From the NCBI RefSeq assembly GCF_001617365.1, contig NZ_LVJR01000016.1, positions 1 through 64,000 of the forward strand: DNA of 64,000 nt, given 5' to 3'. A model generated the notes under the pieces. It ran no database searches, was not told the DNA's origin, and saw only the letters and a list, made by a program, of their open reading frames with translations. The DNA comes from Rhodanobacter sp. FW104-R8. Its GTDB lineage: Bacteria > Pseudomonadota > Gammaproteobacteria > Xanthomonadales > Rhodanobacteraceae. The translations under genes were made by a program, and so were the position numbers. Positions 26,670-35,010 of the stretch are shown here, one piece after another. Each line of letters begins with the position of its first letter. Position 1 is the stretch's first letter.

Positions 26670-26688
26670 CCCCGGAGACCTTCCGGGG
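26670..26688. terminator. Short hairpin after GH92
   Basis: CCCCGGA (26670-26676) pairs with TCCGGGG (26682-26688) across a 5-base loop. No T tract follows. It lies 50 bases after the GH92 stop and just before the preferred start of the kinase gene, so it may attenuate read-through. Confidence 0.3.
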
Positions 26689-26713
26689 TGAACCTGCCGA
26701 TGCGGCGAGCGGC

Positions 26714-28498
26714 ATGAAAACCAGGGGCATCATGCGCTGGCGTACCGCCGGGCTGCTGCTGGCGATGCTGATCATCGTCGGCCTGCCCTACTTCGTCACG
26801 CGCGAGAGCGCGCGCAGCACCGAGCGCGCCACGGACTGGGTGGCCCATTCGGTCGCGGTGAAATCGCTGGTCTACCGCGTGGCCTACGTCGTGCGCGACA
26901 GCGAGGCCGCCACCTACCGGCTGCTGGCCGGCGACGAGAGCGACGCTGCCCGCAAGCGTGCCGTGCGCGCCAGCGAGGAGGCGCCGCCGCTGATGCAGCA
27001 GTTGCGCCTGATGACGCGCGACAACGCCGACCAGCAAGCCATGCTCGGTGCGTTGGACGGCAGCGTCGCCGGCCGCATCGCCTTCATGAATCGGGCGCTG
27101 GACAGGCTGCGGCACGGCGACCCCGCCGGCGCGCGGCAATCGCTGCGCGACAGCGACGACCTGTTCGGCATGAACGACAAGATCGCCGGCATCGCCAAGA
27201 GCGAGGAGGACCTGCTGAAGGCACGCCAGGCCGAGGTCGCGCGGCAGTCCTTCAACGGGCATGTCGCGCTCGCCATCACCGCGCTGGCGCAGCTCGTGCT
27301 GCTGATCATCATCGTGATCACCTCCGAGCGGCAGATCGGCCGGCGCCAGCTGGCCGAAACCCGCGAGGGTCGCGCGGTGCTGCGTTCGCAGATGATCTTC
27401 CAGTCCGTGCGCGAACCGATCGCGCTGTTCGACGAGGAGCTGAACAGCCTGCTGGTGAACAATGCGTTCGGCGAGCTGTACGGCGTCGATCCGCGGCAGC
27501 GGGCGATGCCGCTGGCGCAGATCGGCAAGGGTGCCTGGGACGACAGCGTGCTGCTGCAGCGCCTGAGCGACGTGCTGCTGCGCGACCGCGAGCTTTGGGA
27601 TTACGACATGGTCCAGCGCACCGTCGACGGGGTCGACCGGCACGTGGTGATCAACGCGCGGCGCCTGCAGCAGGACACCAACGCGCATGCGCTGCTGCTG
27701 ACGGTGAGCGACGTCACCGCGCGCGCACTGGCCGAGCAGCGGGTCCTCGAGCTGAACCACCAGCTCGAGGGCAAGGTGGCGCAGATCTCCGACGTCAACC
27801 GCGAGCTGGAGGCGTTCAGCTACTCGGTCTCGCACGACCTGCGCGCGCCGCTGCGCCACATCGCCGGGTTCGCGCGCAAGCTGGAGCAGCACCTCGGCGA
27901 CCACGTCGACGAAAAGGCCAGCCACTACATCGAGGTGATCGCCAGCTCGGCCCAGCGCATGGCCCTGCTGATCGACGACCTGCTGGTGTTCTCCCGGCTC
28001 GGCCGCGGCGCGCTGCGGCTGCAGGCGGTGGACATGCAGTCGCTGGCCGAGGAGGCGCGGGCGCTGGCCGAGGCTGGCGTGGAGAACCGGCGCATCGTGT
28101 GGAACATCGCACCGTTGCCGATGGTGATCGGCGATGAGAACATGCTGCGCACGGTATGGCAGAACCTGCTCGGCAATGCGGTCAAGTACACCGGCCACTG
28201 CGAGGTGGCGCAGATCGGGGTGAGCGTGCGAAGAGGGCGCAACGGCGACTACGAATTCACCGTGACCGACAATGGCGCGGGGTTCGACATGCAGTACGCG
28301 GACAAGTTGTTCGGCGTGTTCCAGCGCCTGCATCGCGCCTCGGAATTCCCGGGCAACGGGATCGGCCTGGCCAACGTGCGGCGGATCGTGGTCCGCCACG
28401 GTGGCCGCGTCTGGGCCGAGGCCGAGCCGGGTCAGGGAGCCCGTTTCCACTTTTCGCTGCCGGCCACTGATGCGACCGGGGCACATACCGAGAGTTGA
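26714..28498 (+). CDS. Membrane sensor histidine kinase (CHASE3-like, PAS, HisKA, HATPase)
   Basis: A 594-aa kinase. Transmembrane helix 1 is at residues about 9-27 and helix 2 at about 182-204, enclosing a helical extracytoplasmic domain that resembles CHASE3. A PAS-like region (about 225-345) comes next, then HisKA with the phospho-His in YSVSHDLRAPLRH near residue 373, and a HATPase with NLLGNAVKY, DNGAGFDM and GNGIGLA. The kinase core resembles that of bacteriophytochrome-type kinases, but no chromophore domain is present. ATG 26714 is preferred because it directly precedes the first helix; GTG 26648 would add 22 residues across a hairpin. The response regulator starts 2 bases after the stop. 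Confidence 0.87.
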   Translation: MKTRGIMRWRTAGLLLAMLIIVGLPYFVTRESARSTERATDWVAHSVAVKSLVYRVAYVVRDSEAATYRLLAGDESDAARKRAVRASEEAPPLMQQLRLMTRDNADQQAMLGALDGSVAGRIAFMNRALDRLRHGDPAGARQSLRDSDDLFGMNDKIAGIAKSEEDLLKARQAEVARQSFNGHVALAITALAQLVLLIIIVITSERQIGRRQLAETREGRAVLRSQMIFQSVREPIALFDEELNSLLVNNAFGELYGVDPRQRAMPLAQIGKGAWDDSVLLQRLSDVLLRDRELWDYDMVQRTVDGVDRHVVINARRLQQDTNAHALLLTVSDVTARALAEQRVLELNHQLEGKVAQISDVNRELEAFSYSVSHDLRAPLRHIAGFARKLEQHLGDHVDEKASHYIEVIASSAQRMALLIDDLLVFSRLGRGALRLQAVDMQSLAEEARALAEAGVENRRIVWNIAPLPMVIGDENMLRTVWQNLLGNAVKYTGHCEVAQIGVSVRRGRNGDYEFTVTDNGAGFDMQYADKLFGVFQRLHRASEFPGNGIGLANVRRIVVRHGGRVWAEAEPGQGARFHFSLPATDATGAHTES

Positions 28499-28500
28499 GC

Positions 28501-28947
28501 ATGAACAAGAGAGACCTGCGCACCATCCTGCTGGTCGAAGACAGCGTGGCCGACGCCGAGATGGCGATCGACGCGCTGAGCGAGGCACATCTGGCCAACC
28601 CGGTGGTGCACGTGGAAGACGGCGTGGAATGCATGGACTACCTCTACAGCCGCGGCGCATGGGATTCGCGCGAGCCGGGTGATCCGGCGGTGGTGCTGCT
28701 GGACATCAAGATGCCGCGCATGAACGGGCTGGACGTGCTGACCGCGATGCGCGGCGACGAGCGGCTGCGGCGGATTCCGGTGGTGATCCTGTCGTCTTCG
28801 CGCGAGGAAAGCGATCTGGCGCGCAGCTGGGACCTGGGCGCCAATGCCTATGTGATCAAGCCGGTCGACGTGGACCAGTTCTTCGACGCGGTGCGCACGC
28901 TGGGGCAGTTCTGGGCGGTGCTCAACCAGGCACCCGAGCAAGAGTGA
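28501..28947 (+). CDS. Single-domain response regulator (Rcp1/CheY-like)
   Basis: A 148-aa receiver-only protein. The acidic pocket is in LLVEDS, the phospho-acceptor is Asp68 in VVLLDIKMPRMNG, the Thr/Ser switch is in VVILSSSREESD, and the Lys is in AYVIKPVD. The extra loop after helix 2 (YLYSRGAWDSREPGDP) is typical of Rcp1-type regulators that partner with phytochrome-like kinases. It has no output domain, so it probably acts by protein contact or relays phosphate to the next gene's product. It is in an operon with the upstream kinase. Confidence 0.9.
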   Translation: MNKRDLRTILLVEDSVADAEMAIDALSEAHLANPVVHVEDGVECMDYLYSRGAWDSREPGDPAVVLLDIKMPRMNGLDVLTAMRGDERLRRIPVVILSSSREESDLARSWDLGANAYVIKPVDVDQFFDAVRTLGQFWAVLNQAPEQE

Positions 28948-29026
28948 GCGAATGGAACGCGGCGACCCGCGCCGGCCCATGAGCCGCAAGCGGGCGGCGA
29001 AATCGGGCAGGGCAGCAGGTAACCAT

Positions 29027-30595
29027 ATGCCAAACGGGCAAATTCGGGTGATGCCGACCATCCGGGTGCTGCAGGTCGAGGACAGCCAGCTCGATGCCGA
29101 GCTGGTGTTGGCCGAGCTGGATGCCGACGACATCGGCTACGAGGTGCGCCTGGTCGACGACGAGTCGGGCTTCCTCGCGGCGCTGGACGAATTCAATCCG
29201 CACATCGTGTTGTCGGATCTCAGCATGCCGGGGTTCTCCGGCCAGCACGCGCTGGAGCTGCTGCGGCGGCACGACGAGGATCTGCCGTTCATCTTCGTCT
29301 CCGCCACGCTGGGCGAGGAGGCGGCGATCGAGGCGCTGCGCAACGGCGCCACCGACTACATCCTGAAGCAGAACCCGGCCCGGCTGGCCAGCGCCGTGCG
29401 GCGTGCCCTCAATGAGGCCGAGGCGCGCCGGGCCAGGCGCCGTGCCGAGACGGAACTGGTCCGCGCACAGCGTTTCGAGAGTCTGGCGATGCTCGCCGGC
29501 GGCCTCAGCCACGACCTGCGCAACCTGCTGCAGCCGCTACTGCTCGCCGGCGACAGCCTGCAGGATTACCAGGACGACCCGCGCCTGGCGCGGCTGGGCA
29601 AGCTGGTGCGCGACTGCGGCAAGCGCGGCCTGGACATGGTGCACTCCATGCTGTCGTTCGCCAGCGGTGCGCGTCGCGCGGAACAGGTGCGGCTGGGTGC
29701 GTTGTTCAGCGCGTTCGACCTGCTGATGCAGGGCAGCGTGCCGCGCACGGTGACGATGGAGCTGGCCATCGACGACCCGGAACTGACGTTCGAGGGCAAC
29801 CACACCGAGTTGCAGCAGTGCCTGCTCAACCTGTGCCTCAATGCGATCCAGGCCATGCCGGATGGCGGCCACCTGCGCGTCGAGGCGGCGCGGGCGCAGC
29901 TGCCGAAAGACTTCTTCCAGGCCGAAGAGCGGTCGTGGCAGTGCGACTACCTCTGCATCAGCGTGATCGACGACGGCCCGGGCATGCCGCCGGCGGTCAA
30001 GGCGCGCCTGTTCGAGCCGTTCTTCACCACCAAGGAGGCCGGCACCGGGCTCGGCCTGCTCTCGTGCAAGCGCATCGTCACCAGCCATGGCGGCGTGATG
30101 CGGGTGGACAGCGGGCCGGGCCGCGGCAGCCGTTTCGACCTGTACCTTCCGCTGGAGGCGCCGCCGGCCGTCGACGAGCAACTGGGCGAACAGGAAAGCC
30201 TGGAGGGCGCCGCCGAGCGCGTGCTGGTGGTGGTGGAGGAGGCCGGCCAGCTGTCCCTGCTGGCCGACACGCTGGATGCCTGGGGCTACCAGGCCCACGC
30301 CAGCCAGAGCGGCACCGCCGCGCTGCAGTGGATCGAGGCCGCCGGCCTGCCCGACCTGGTGGTGCTGGACGCGGACATGAACCTGTTCACCGGCGTGCGT
30401 ACACTGGCCGCGCTGATCGAGCAGGGCTACAGCGGCGCGGTGATCCTGCTGGCGCGCCCCGGCGCCACGCCCGACCTGCACGAACTCCCTCCGCTGCAGC
30501 ACCTGTACGTGATCGACAAGCCGGTCACCACCCAGGTGCTGCTGCGCACCTTGCGCAAGGCGTTGGACACGGCCGGTAACGCGGCGGATGCGTGA
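29027..30595 (+). CDS. Hybrid REC-histidine kinase-REC protein
   Basis: A 522-aa soluble protein. An N-terminal receiver (LQVEDSQLDAE, phospho-Asp in VLSDLSMPGFSG) occupies residues about 8-130. The kinase core has the H-box GGLSHDLRNLLQPLL, the N-box NLCLNAIQAM, DDGPGMPP and GTGLGLLSC. A C-terminal receiver-like domain (about 400-515) keeps an Asp (VVLDADMN) and Lys (IDKPVT), but its acidic pair is Glu-Glu and its switch Thr is missing. No transmembrane segment is visible. ATG 29027 has AGG 7 bases upstream; ATG 28952 and ATG 29051 are alternatives. It probably receives phosphate from the upstream kinase/regulator pair. Confidence 0.85.
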   Translation: MPNGQIRVMPTIRVLQVEDSQLDAELVLAELDADDIGYEVRLVDDESGFLAALDEFNPHIVLSDLSMPGFSGQHALELLRRHDEDLPFIFVSATLGEEAAIEALRNGATDYILKQNPARLASAVRRALNEAEARRARRRAETELVRAQRFESLAMLAGGLSHDLRNLLQPLLLAGDSLQDYQDDPRLARLGKLVRDCGKRGLDMVHSMLSFASGARRAEQVRLGALFSAFDLLMQGSVPRTVTMELAIDDPELTFEGNHTELQQCLLNLCLNAIQAMPDGGHLRVEAARAQLPKDFFQAEERSWQCDYLCISVIDDGPGMPPAVKARLFEPFFTTKEAGTGLGLLSCKRIVTSHGGVMRVDSGPGRGSRFDLYLPLEAPPAVDEQLGEQESLEGAAERVLVVVEEAGQLSLLADTLDAWGYQAHASQSGTAALQWIEAAGLPDLVVLDADMNLFTGVRTLAALIEQGYSGAVILLARPGATPDLHELPPLQHLYVIDKPVTTQVLLRTLRKALDTAGNAADA

Positions 30596-30627
30596 GCCGC
30601 GCGGATGCAACGACCGGGAGGACAGGG

Positions 30628-31959
30628 ATGTTCGCGTATTACCTTGATCTGGCCCTGCGCAGCTTCCGTCGCAGCAAGGCGCTGACGGCACTCGTGGTGG
30701 TGCTGATGGGCTGCGGCGTGGCCACCTGCATGGTCGCCTTCGCGGTGTTCCGCGCCGCCGCGGCCGATCCGATACCGTGGAAATCGAACCAGCTGTTCGT
30801 GCCGCAGATCGACAACTTCGGGCCGGTGCACAACTGGAAGGGTCAGCCGCCGATCCTGCTCAGCTATAACGATGCCGAGGCGTTGCTGCATGCGCGGCAG
30901 GCGCGGCGTCAGGTGCTGATCTACGGCAGCAAGTGGACGGTGCTGCCGGATGACGCGCGGCAGCAGCCGTTCCCGCAGGAAGGCGATGCGGTCAGCAGCG
31001 ATTTCTTCGCCATGTTCGACGCGCGGTTCCGCTACGGCGGCGGCTGGTCGGCCAACGATGACGACCAGCGCGCGGCGGTGGCCGTCATCAGCAGCGCGCT
31101 CAACCGGAAGCTGTTCGGCGGCGACGACAGCGTGGGGCGCGAGATCAACCTGGATGCGCACGTCTATCGCATCGTCGGTGTGCTGGACGACTGGGATCCG
31201 CGCCCGCGCTTCTTCGACGTGACGAGCACATTCGATGCCTTCGGCCATCCGCGGCAGATCTATCTCCCGTTCAGTCGCGCCATCGATCTGCAGAAAGCCG
31301 CCAGTGGCCAGTTCTATTGCAGCACGAATACCGTCGATCCCCACCTGCCGGACTGGAGCAGCATCCTGCACAGCGAATGCGCATGGATCGTGGCCTGGGT
31401 GGAGCTGCCCACGCGCGCCGACGTGGCGCATTACCACGACTGGCTGCGCAACTACGCGGCCGAACAGCGACGCCTCGGCCGCCTTGACTGGCCACCGAAC
31501 GTGCGCCTGTCCAATGTCATGCAGTGGCTGCACCAGGATGGCTTCAACGTGATACCGAAGTCGTCGGCGCTGTCGCTGATCGTCTCGGTGAGTTTTTTGC
31601 TGATATGCCTCGTCAACGTGGTCGGCCTGATGCTGGCCCGCTTCATGCGTCGCGCGCCGGAGATCGGCGTGCGTCGCGCGCTGGGTGCGTCGCGCGGGGC
31701 GATCTATCGTCAGTTCCTGGTCGAGGCGGCGGCGATCGGGTTGGCCGGCGGTGTATTGGGAGTGCTGCTGACGGCGCTGGGCATGGCCGGCATCGGCAAG
31801 GTGTTCGAACCGGAGATCGCCCGGCTGGCGCGGCTGGATGCGTCGTTGTTTCTGCTGGCCGTGCTGGTCGCGGTGGCCGCCACGTTGATCGCGGCGCTGT
31901 ATCCCACCTGGCGCGCCGCCCAGGTGCAGCCGGCGTGGCAGTTGAAGTCGAACGGATGA
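30628..31959 (+). CDS. MacB/FtsX-type ABC transporter permease, first of a pair
   Basis: A 443-aa permease. An N-terminal helix (ALTALVVVLMGCGVATCMVAF) precedes a large extracytoplasmic MacB-PCD-like domain (residues about 45-300), and three C-terminal helices form an FtsX domain. The conserved ARFMRRAPEIGVRRALGASRG coupling segment follows the second helix. Such proteins work in tripartite export or mechanotransmission with an ATPase and an HlyD-type adaptor, neither of which is encoded here. A good ribosome-binding site (GGGAGG) precedes the ATG. It sits 32 bp downstream of the hybrid kinase and overlaps the second permease by ATGA. Confidence 0.87.
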   Translation: MFAYYLDLALRSFRRSKALTALVVVLMGCGVATCMVAFAVFRAAAADPIPWKSNQLFVPQIDNFGPVHNWKGQPPILLSYNDAEALLHARQARRQVLIYGSKWTVLPDDARQQPFPQEGDAVSSDFFAMFDARFRYGGGWSANDDDQRAAVAVISSALNRKLFGGDDSVGREINLDAHVYRIVGVLDDWDPRPRFFDVTSTFDAFGHPRQIYLPFSRAIDLQKAASGQFYCSTNTVDPHLPDWSSILHSECAWIVAWVELPTRADVAHYHDWLRNYAAEQRRLGRLDWPPNVRLSNVMQWLHQDGFNVIPKSSALSLIVSVSFLLICLVNVVGLMLARFMRRAPEIGVRRALGASRGAIYRQFLVEAAAIGLAGGVLGVLLTALGMAGIGKVFEPEIARLARLDASLFLLAVLVAVAATLIAALYPTWRAAQVQPAWQLKSNG

Positions 31960-33221
31960 ACGCGGCCATGCAGATACGCCCGATCCTCGCCGCGCTGCGC
32001 CGGCACAAGATGGCCACGCTGCTCATCGTGCTGCAGATCGCATTGACTCTCGCCGTGGTCAGCAACGCGCTGTTCATCGTCAAGACGCGGGTGGTGCACT
32101 TGTCGCGCCCGAGCGGCACCGACGAGGCGCATCTGTTCGCGATCAACAACCAGTGGATCGGCCGGCCGGAGGTGCCGCATGTTCATGCGCAGATGCGCGC
32201 CGACCTGGCGACCTTGCGCAAGTTGCCGGGCGTGCGCAACGCGTTTGCCAGCCAGGCCTATCCGCTGGAAGAAGGCGGCGGCGGGTTGGTGCGCATCAAG
32301 CATCGGGTCGAGCAGAAGAAGCTGCAGCTGGCGCTTTCCTATTTTGCCGACGAGCACGCGATCGACACGTTCGGCATCGCGCTGGTGGCCGGCCGCAACT
32401 TCCGCGCCGACGAGATCGGCAGCCTCGGCCCGTACGACAAGGTAGTGCCGGCGGTGATCATCATCACGCGCGACCTGGCCCAAAAACTTTTCCCCGATGG
32501 CGCGGCCGTGGGCCAGCGCGTCTATCTCAGCGATGACGGCCCGAGCACGATCATCGGCGTGGTCGATCGGCTGGAAGGCAGTTACGCGGGCAGCAGCACG
32601 CGCTCGATCGATGAGTACACCGTCCTGGTGCCGGCGCGTTACGCCAGTGTCGACGACGGGGCGGCCTACGCCGGCGGGGTGGTCTATCTGGTGCGCGCGC
32701 AGCCGGGCCAGCTGGCCGCGTTACTGCGCTCGGCGCCAGCGGCACTGGTGGCGCAGAACCGCATGCGCTTGATCAGCCCGGAGGACGGCGTGGTCACGCT
32801 GGCACAGGCACGCACAAAGGCTTATGCCACGGATCGCGGCGTGGCGATCATGATGGCCGCGATGTGCGTTTTGCTGCTGCTGGCGACGGCCGGCGGCATC
32901 GTGGGCCTGAGCAGTTTCTGGGTCGGCCAGCGGCGGCGCTCCATTGGCGTGCGGCGCGCGCTGGGCGCGACGCGCGGCGACATCCTGCGTTATTTCCAGG
33001 TCGAGAACGCCCTGATCGTCGGCGTCGGCGTGGTGCTGGGCGTGGCACTCGGCATCGCCGCGAACCTGTCGCTGATGACGCACCATGAACTGCCACGGAT
33101 GCCGCTTTGGGTGCTCGGCGTCGGCGCGGTGCTGCTGTGGCTGCTAGGCCAGCTGGCCGTGCTCGATCCGGCGCGGCGCGCCGCCGCCGTGCCGCCGGTG
33201 GAGGCGACGCGCTCGGTGTGA
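31956..33221 (+). CDS. MacB/FtsX-type ABC transporter permease, second of a pair
   Basis: A 421-aa paralogue of the preceding permease with the same layout: helix 1 (MATLLIVLQIALTLAVVSNALFIV), an extracytoplasmic domain, then an FtsX domain with the coupling segment QRRRSIGVRRALGATRGDIL. Translational coupling and the shared architecture suggest a heterodimeric membrane part of one transporter. No ATP-binding protein gene is adjacent on either side, so the ATPase must come from elsewhere or the pair acts without it. The substrate is unknown; family members export macrolides, peptides or lipoproteins. Confidence 0.86.
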   Translation: MNAAMQIRPILAALRRHKMATLLIVLQIALTLAVVSNALFIVKTRVVHLSRPSGTDEAHLFAINNQWIGRPEVPHVHAQMRADLATLRKLPGVRNAFASQAYPLEEGGGGLVRIKHRVEQKKLQLALSYFADEHAIDTFGIALVAGRNFRADEIGSLGPYDKVVPAVIIITRDLAQKLFPDGAAVGQRVYLSDDGPSTIIGVVDRLEGSYAGSSTRSIDEYTVLVPARYASVDDGAAYAGGVVYLVRAQPGQLAALLRSAPAALVAQNRMRLISPEDGVVTLAQARTKAYATDRGVAIMMAAMCVLLLLATAGGIVGLSSFWVGQRRRSIGVRRALGATRGDILRYFQVENALIVGVGVVLGVALGIAANLSLMTHHELPRMPLWVLGVGAVLLWLLGQLAVLDPARRAAAVPPVEATRSV

Positions 33222-33235
33222 GCAGGACGGGTTAT

Positions 33236-33260
33236 GTAGGGCGGGCAATGCCCGCCCTAC
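33236..33260. repeat. GTAGGGCGGGCA palindrome between convergent genes
   Basis: The 25-bp stem-loop has arms GTAGGGCGGGC (33236-33246) and GCCCGCCCTAC (33250-33260) with a 3-base loop. It lies between the second permease and convergent pilR, where it can serve as a bidirectional terminator. Short GTAGG-type palindromes of this style are common intergenic repeats in this bacterial group (general knowledge). Confidence 0.6.
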
Positions 33261-33287
33261 GAGATGTTGCGCGCCTGTTGCGGCGGC

Positions 33288-34673
33288 TCAGTCGATGCCG
33301 AGCTTCTTCAGTTTGTAGCGCAGCGCGCGGAAGGTGATGCCGAGTTTGCGCGCGGCGGCGGTCTTGTTGTAGCGCGATTCTTCCAGCGCCTTGACGATGG
33401 CGGTGCGCTCGAGGTTGCTGATGTAGTCGTCGAGGCCGCCGTTCGCGCTCGCTGGCGGCGGTGCCGCCGCAGCGATGCCGGCGAGCGGCGCGTCGGCGCC
33501 GGTGCGCGCGTTGCGCTGCGGCAGCATCAGGTCGGCGGCCTCGATGGTGCTGCCGTCGCACATCGCCATCGCGCGCTCGAGGATGTTCTCCAGCTCGCGC
33601 ACGTTGCCGGGGAAGTCATAGGCTTCCAGCGAGTCGCGCGCGGACGGCGACAGCTGGCCGACGCTTTCGCCGCTCTTGCCGGCCAGTGCCTTGAGGATGA
33701 AGTCGGACAGCTGCGGCACGTCGCCGCGGCGCTCGCGCAGCGGCGGCACGCGCAGCTCGATCACGTTGATGCGGTAGAACAGGTCCTGGCGGAACTGCCC
33801 CTGCTCGACCAGCTGGCCGAGGTTCTTGTGGGTGGCCGAGAGGATGCGCACGTCGACCGGGATCTCGTCGCGGCCGCCGATCGGGCGCACCGCCTTTTCC
33901 TGGATCGCGCGCAGCAGCTTCACCTGCATGTGCAGCGGCAGCTCGGCCACTTCGTCGAGGAACAGCGTGCCGCCCTGGGCCGCCTGGAACAGGCCTTCCT
34001 TGTCTACGCTGGCGCCGGTGAAACTGCCCTTGCGGTGGCCGAAGAACTCGCTTTCCATCAGCTCGGATGGAATTGCGCCACAGTTGACCGGCACGAACGG
34101 GCCGCTGGCGCGCGGGCCCTGCTCGTGGATCAATCGCGCCACCAGCTCCTTGCCCACGCCGGATTCGCCGGCGATGTAGACCGGCGCCTGGTTGCGCGCC
34201 AGCTTGGCGATGGTGGCGCGCACCTGCTGCATTGCCGGCGAGCTGCCGATCAGGCGATCGCCGGATTCGCCGGTCTTCGCGGCGGCGGCACCGGTGCGCC
34301 TTTCCTCGGCCAGGCGCAGCGCGGTGCGCACCAGGCCGCGCAGCATCTGGATGTCGACCGGCTTGGAGACGAAGTCGAACGCCCCGGCCTTCAGCGCATT
34401 CACCGCGGCGTCGACGTTGCCGTAGGCGGTGATCATCGCCACCGGCATGTCGGGATGGTCCGCGGCGATCAGTTCGATGATCTCGTGGCCGGTGCCGTCG
34501 GGCAGCCGCATGTCGGTGAAGCACAGGTCGTAGCTGCGTTCGGCCAGTGCGCGGCGTGCCTCGGCGACGGTGCCGACGGCGTCGACCTGCAGGTCCATCC
34601 GCCCCAGCGTGATGGTCAGCAGTTCGCGGATGTCGCGTTCGTCGTCGATGACCAGGACGGTCTGTGGATTCAT
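33288..34673 (-). CDS. pilR: Type IV pilus response regulator PilR (sigma-54 activator)
   Basis: A 461-aa NtrC-family regulator that activates sigma-54-dependent pilin transcription. The receiver domain has Asp54 in LCFTDMRLPDG. The AAA+ domain has Walker A GESGVGKE, the sigma-54 contact loop GSFTGA and Walker B GGTLFLDEVAELP. The C-terminal Fis-type helix-turn-helix reads YNKTAAARKLGITFRALRYKLKKLG. Its whole-length character, including AFDFVSKPVDI and the ITFRALRYK tail, matches PilR of Xanthomonas. Its kinase partner pilS is found 8.7 kb away rather than adjacent, with a sugar locus between. It may have its own promoter at 34703-34731. Confidence 0.92.
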   Translation of the reverse strand: MNPQTVLVIDDERDIRELLTITLGRMDLQVDAVGTVAEARRALAERSYDLCFTDMRLPDGTGHEIIELIAADHPDMPVAMITAYGNVDAAVNALKAGAFDFVSKPVDIQMLRGLVRTALRLAEERRTGAAAAKTGESGDRLIGSSPAMQQVRATIAKLARNQAPVYIAGESGVGKELVARLIHEQGPRASGPFVPVNCGAIPSELMESEFFGHRKGSFTGASVDKEGLFQAAQGGTLFLDEVAELPLHMQVKLLRAIQEKAVRPIGGRDEIPVDVRILSATHKNLGQLVEQGQFRQDLFYRINVIELRVPPLRERRGDVPQLSDFILKALAGKSGESVGQLSPSARDSLEAYDFPGNVRELENILERAMAMCDGSTIEAADLMLPQRNARTGADAPLAGIAAAAPPPASANGGLDDYISNLERTAIVKALEESRYNKTAAARKLGITFRALRYKLKKLGID

Positions 34674-34702
34674 GGCACGGCGCGTGGCAAACGATGCGAC
34701 AG

Positions 34703-34731
34703 AGAATACCCGGCCCCGTGCTGCGGGGCAA
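34703..34731 (-). promoter_or_regulatory. Candidate promoter for pilR
   Basis: On the - strand TTGCCC (34731-34726), a 17-bp spacer and TATTCT (34708-34703) form a sigma-70-like pair, four of six matches each, starting 30 bases upstream of the pilR ATG. A local promoter would be needed because pilS is no longer directly upstream. Confidence 0.35.
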
Positions 34732-34762
34732 AGACCGCCGATGCCGCAGGCAGTCCTCGGAA

Positions 34763-34909
34763 GCCCGTCGCCGCGGCATGCGACGGGCGCGATCCGGGCG
34801 CCGTCCGGTCCGGCAAGCCGGCCGTGGTATCCGGACAGTCGCCGCCGCCGGACGGCGCGGCCGGTGATGGCCGCCGGGCACGCGCGAGGGGCGTGGTGGC
34901 CCCCTGGCG
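34763..34909. repeat. Cluster of inverted repeats between pilR and the sugar locus
   Basis: Three stem-loops are visible: arms 34763-34771/34780-34788 (GCCCGTCGC), 34801-34808/34848-34855 (CCGTCCGG) and a GGGGC/GCCCC stem near 34895-34909. No T tract follows any of them on either strand. The 34,674-34,928 stretch holds no recognisable gene; these hairpins may end the sugar operon transcript. Confidence 0.4.
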
Positions 34910-34928
34910 GCGTCGGCAGGGCACGGTT

Positions 34929-34991
34929 TCAGCGCGCCTTGCGGATCAGCCGCGGCTTGCCGTCAGCGCCGCGGTCGATGCGGGGTTTCAT
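34929..34991 (-). CDS. Possible 20-residue basic peptide
   Basis: A 21-codon frame (MKPRIDRGADGKPRLIRKAR plus stop) begins 19 bases after the MFS transporter stop, with GGA 7 bases before its ATG. Half the residues are charged, mostly Arg and Lys. I recognise no family. It could be a true small protein of the operon, a remnant of a larger gene, or chance. Confidence 0.3.
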   Translation of the reverse strand: MKPRIDRGADGKPRLIRKAR

Positions 34992-35010
34992 GGTCGTTCC
35001 GGGCGGAAGG

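Noticed and set aside
30628-33221. Complete MacAB-type export system
   Set aside because: Only permease subunits are encoded; no ATP-binding or adaptor gene lies in this window.
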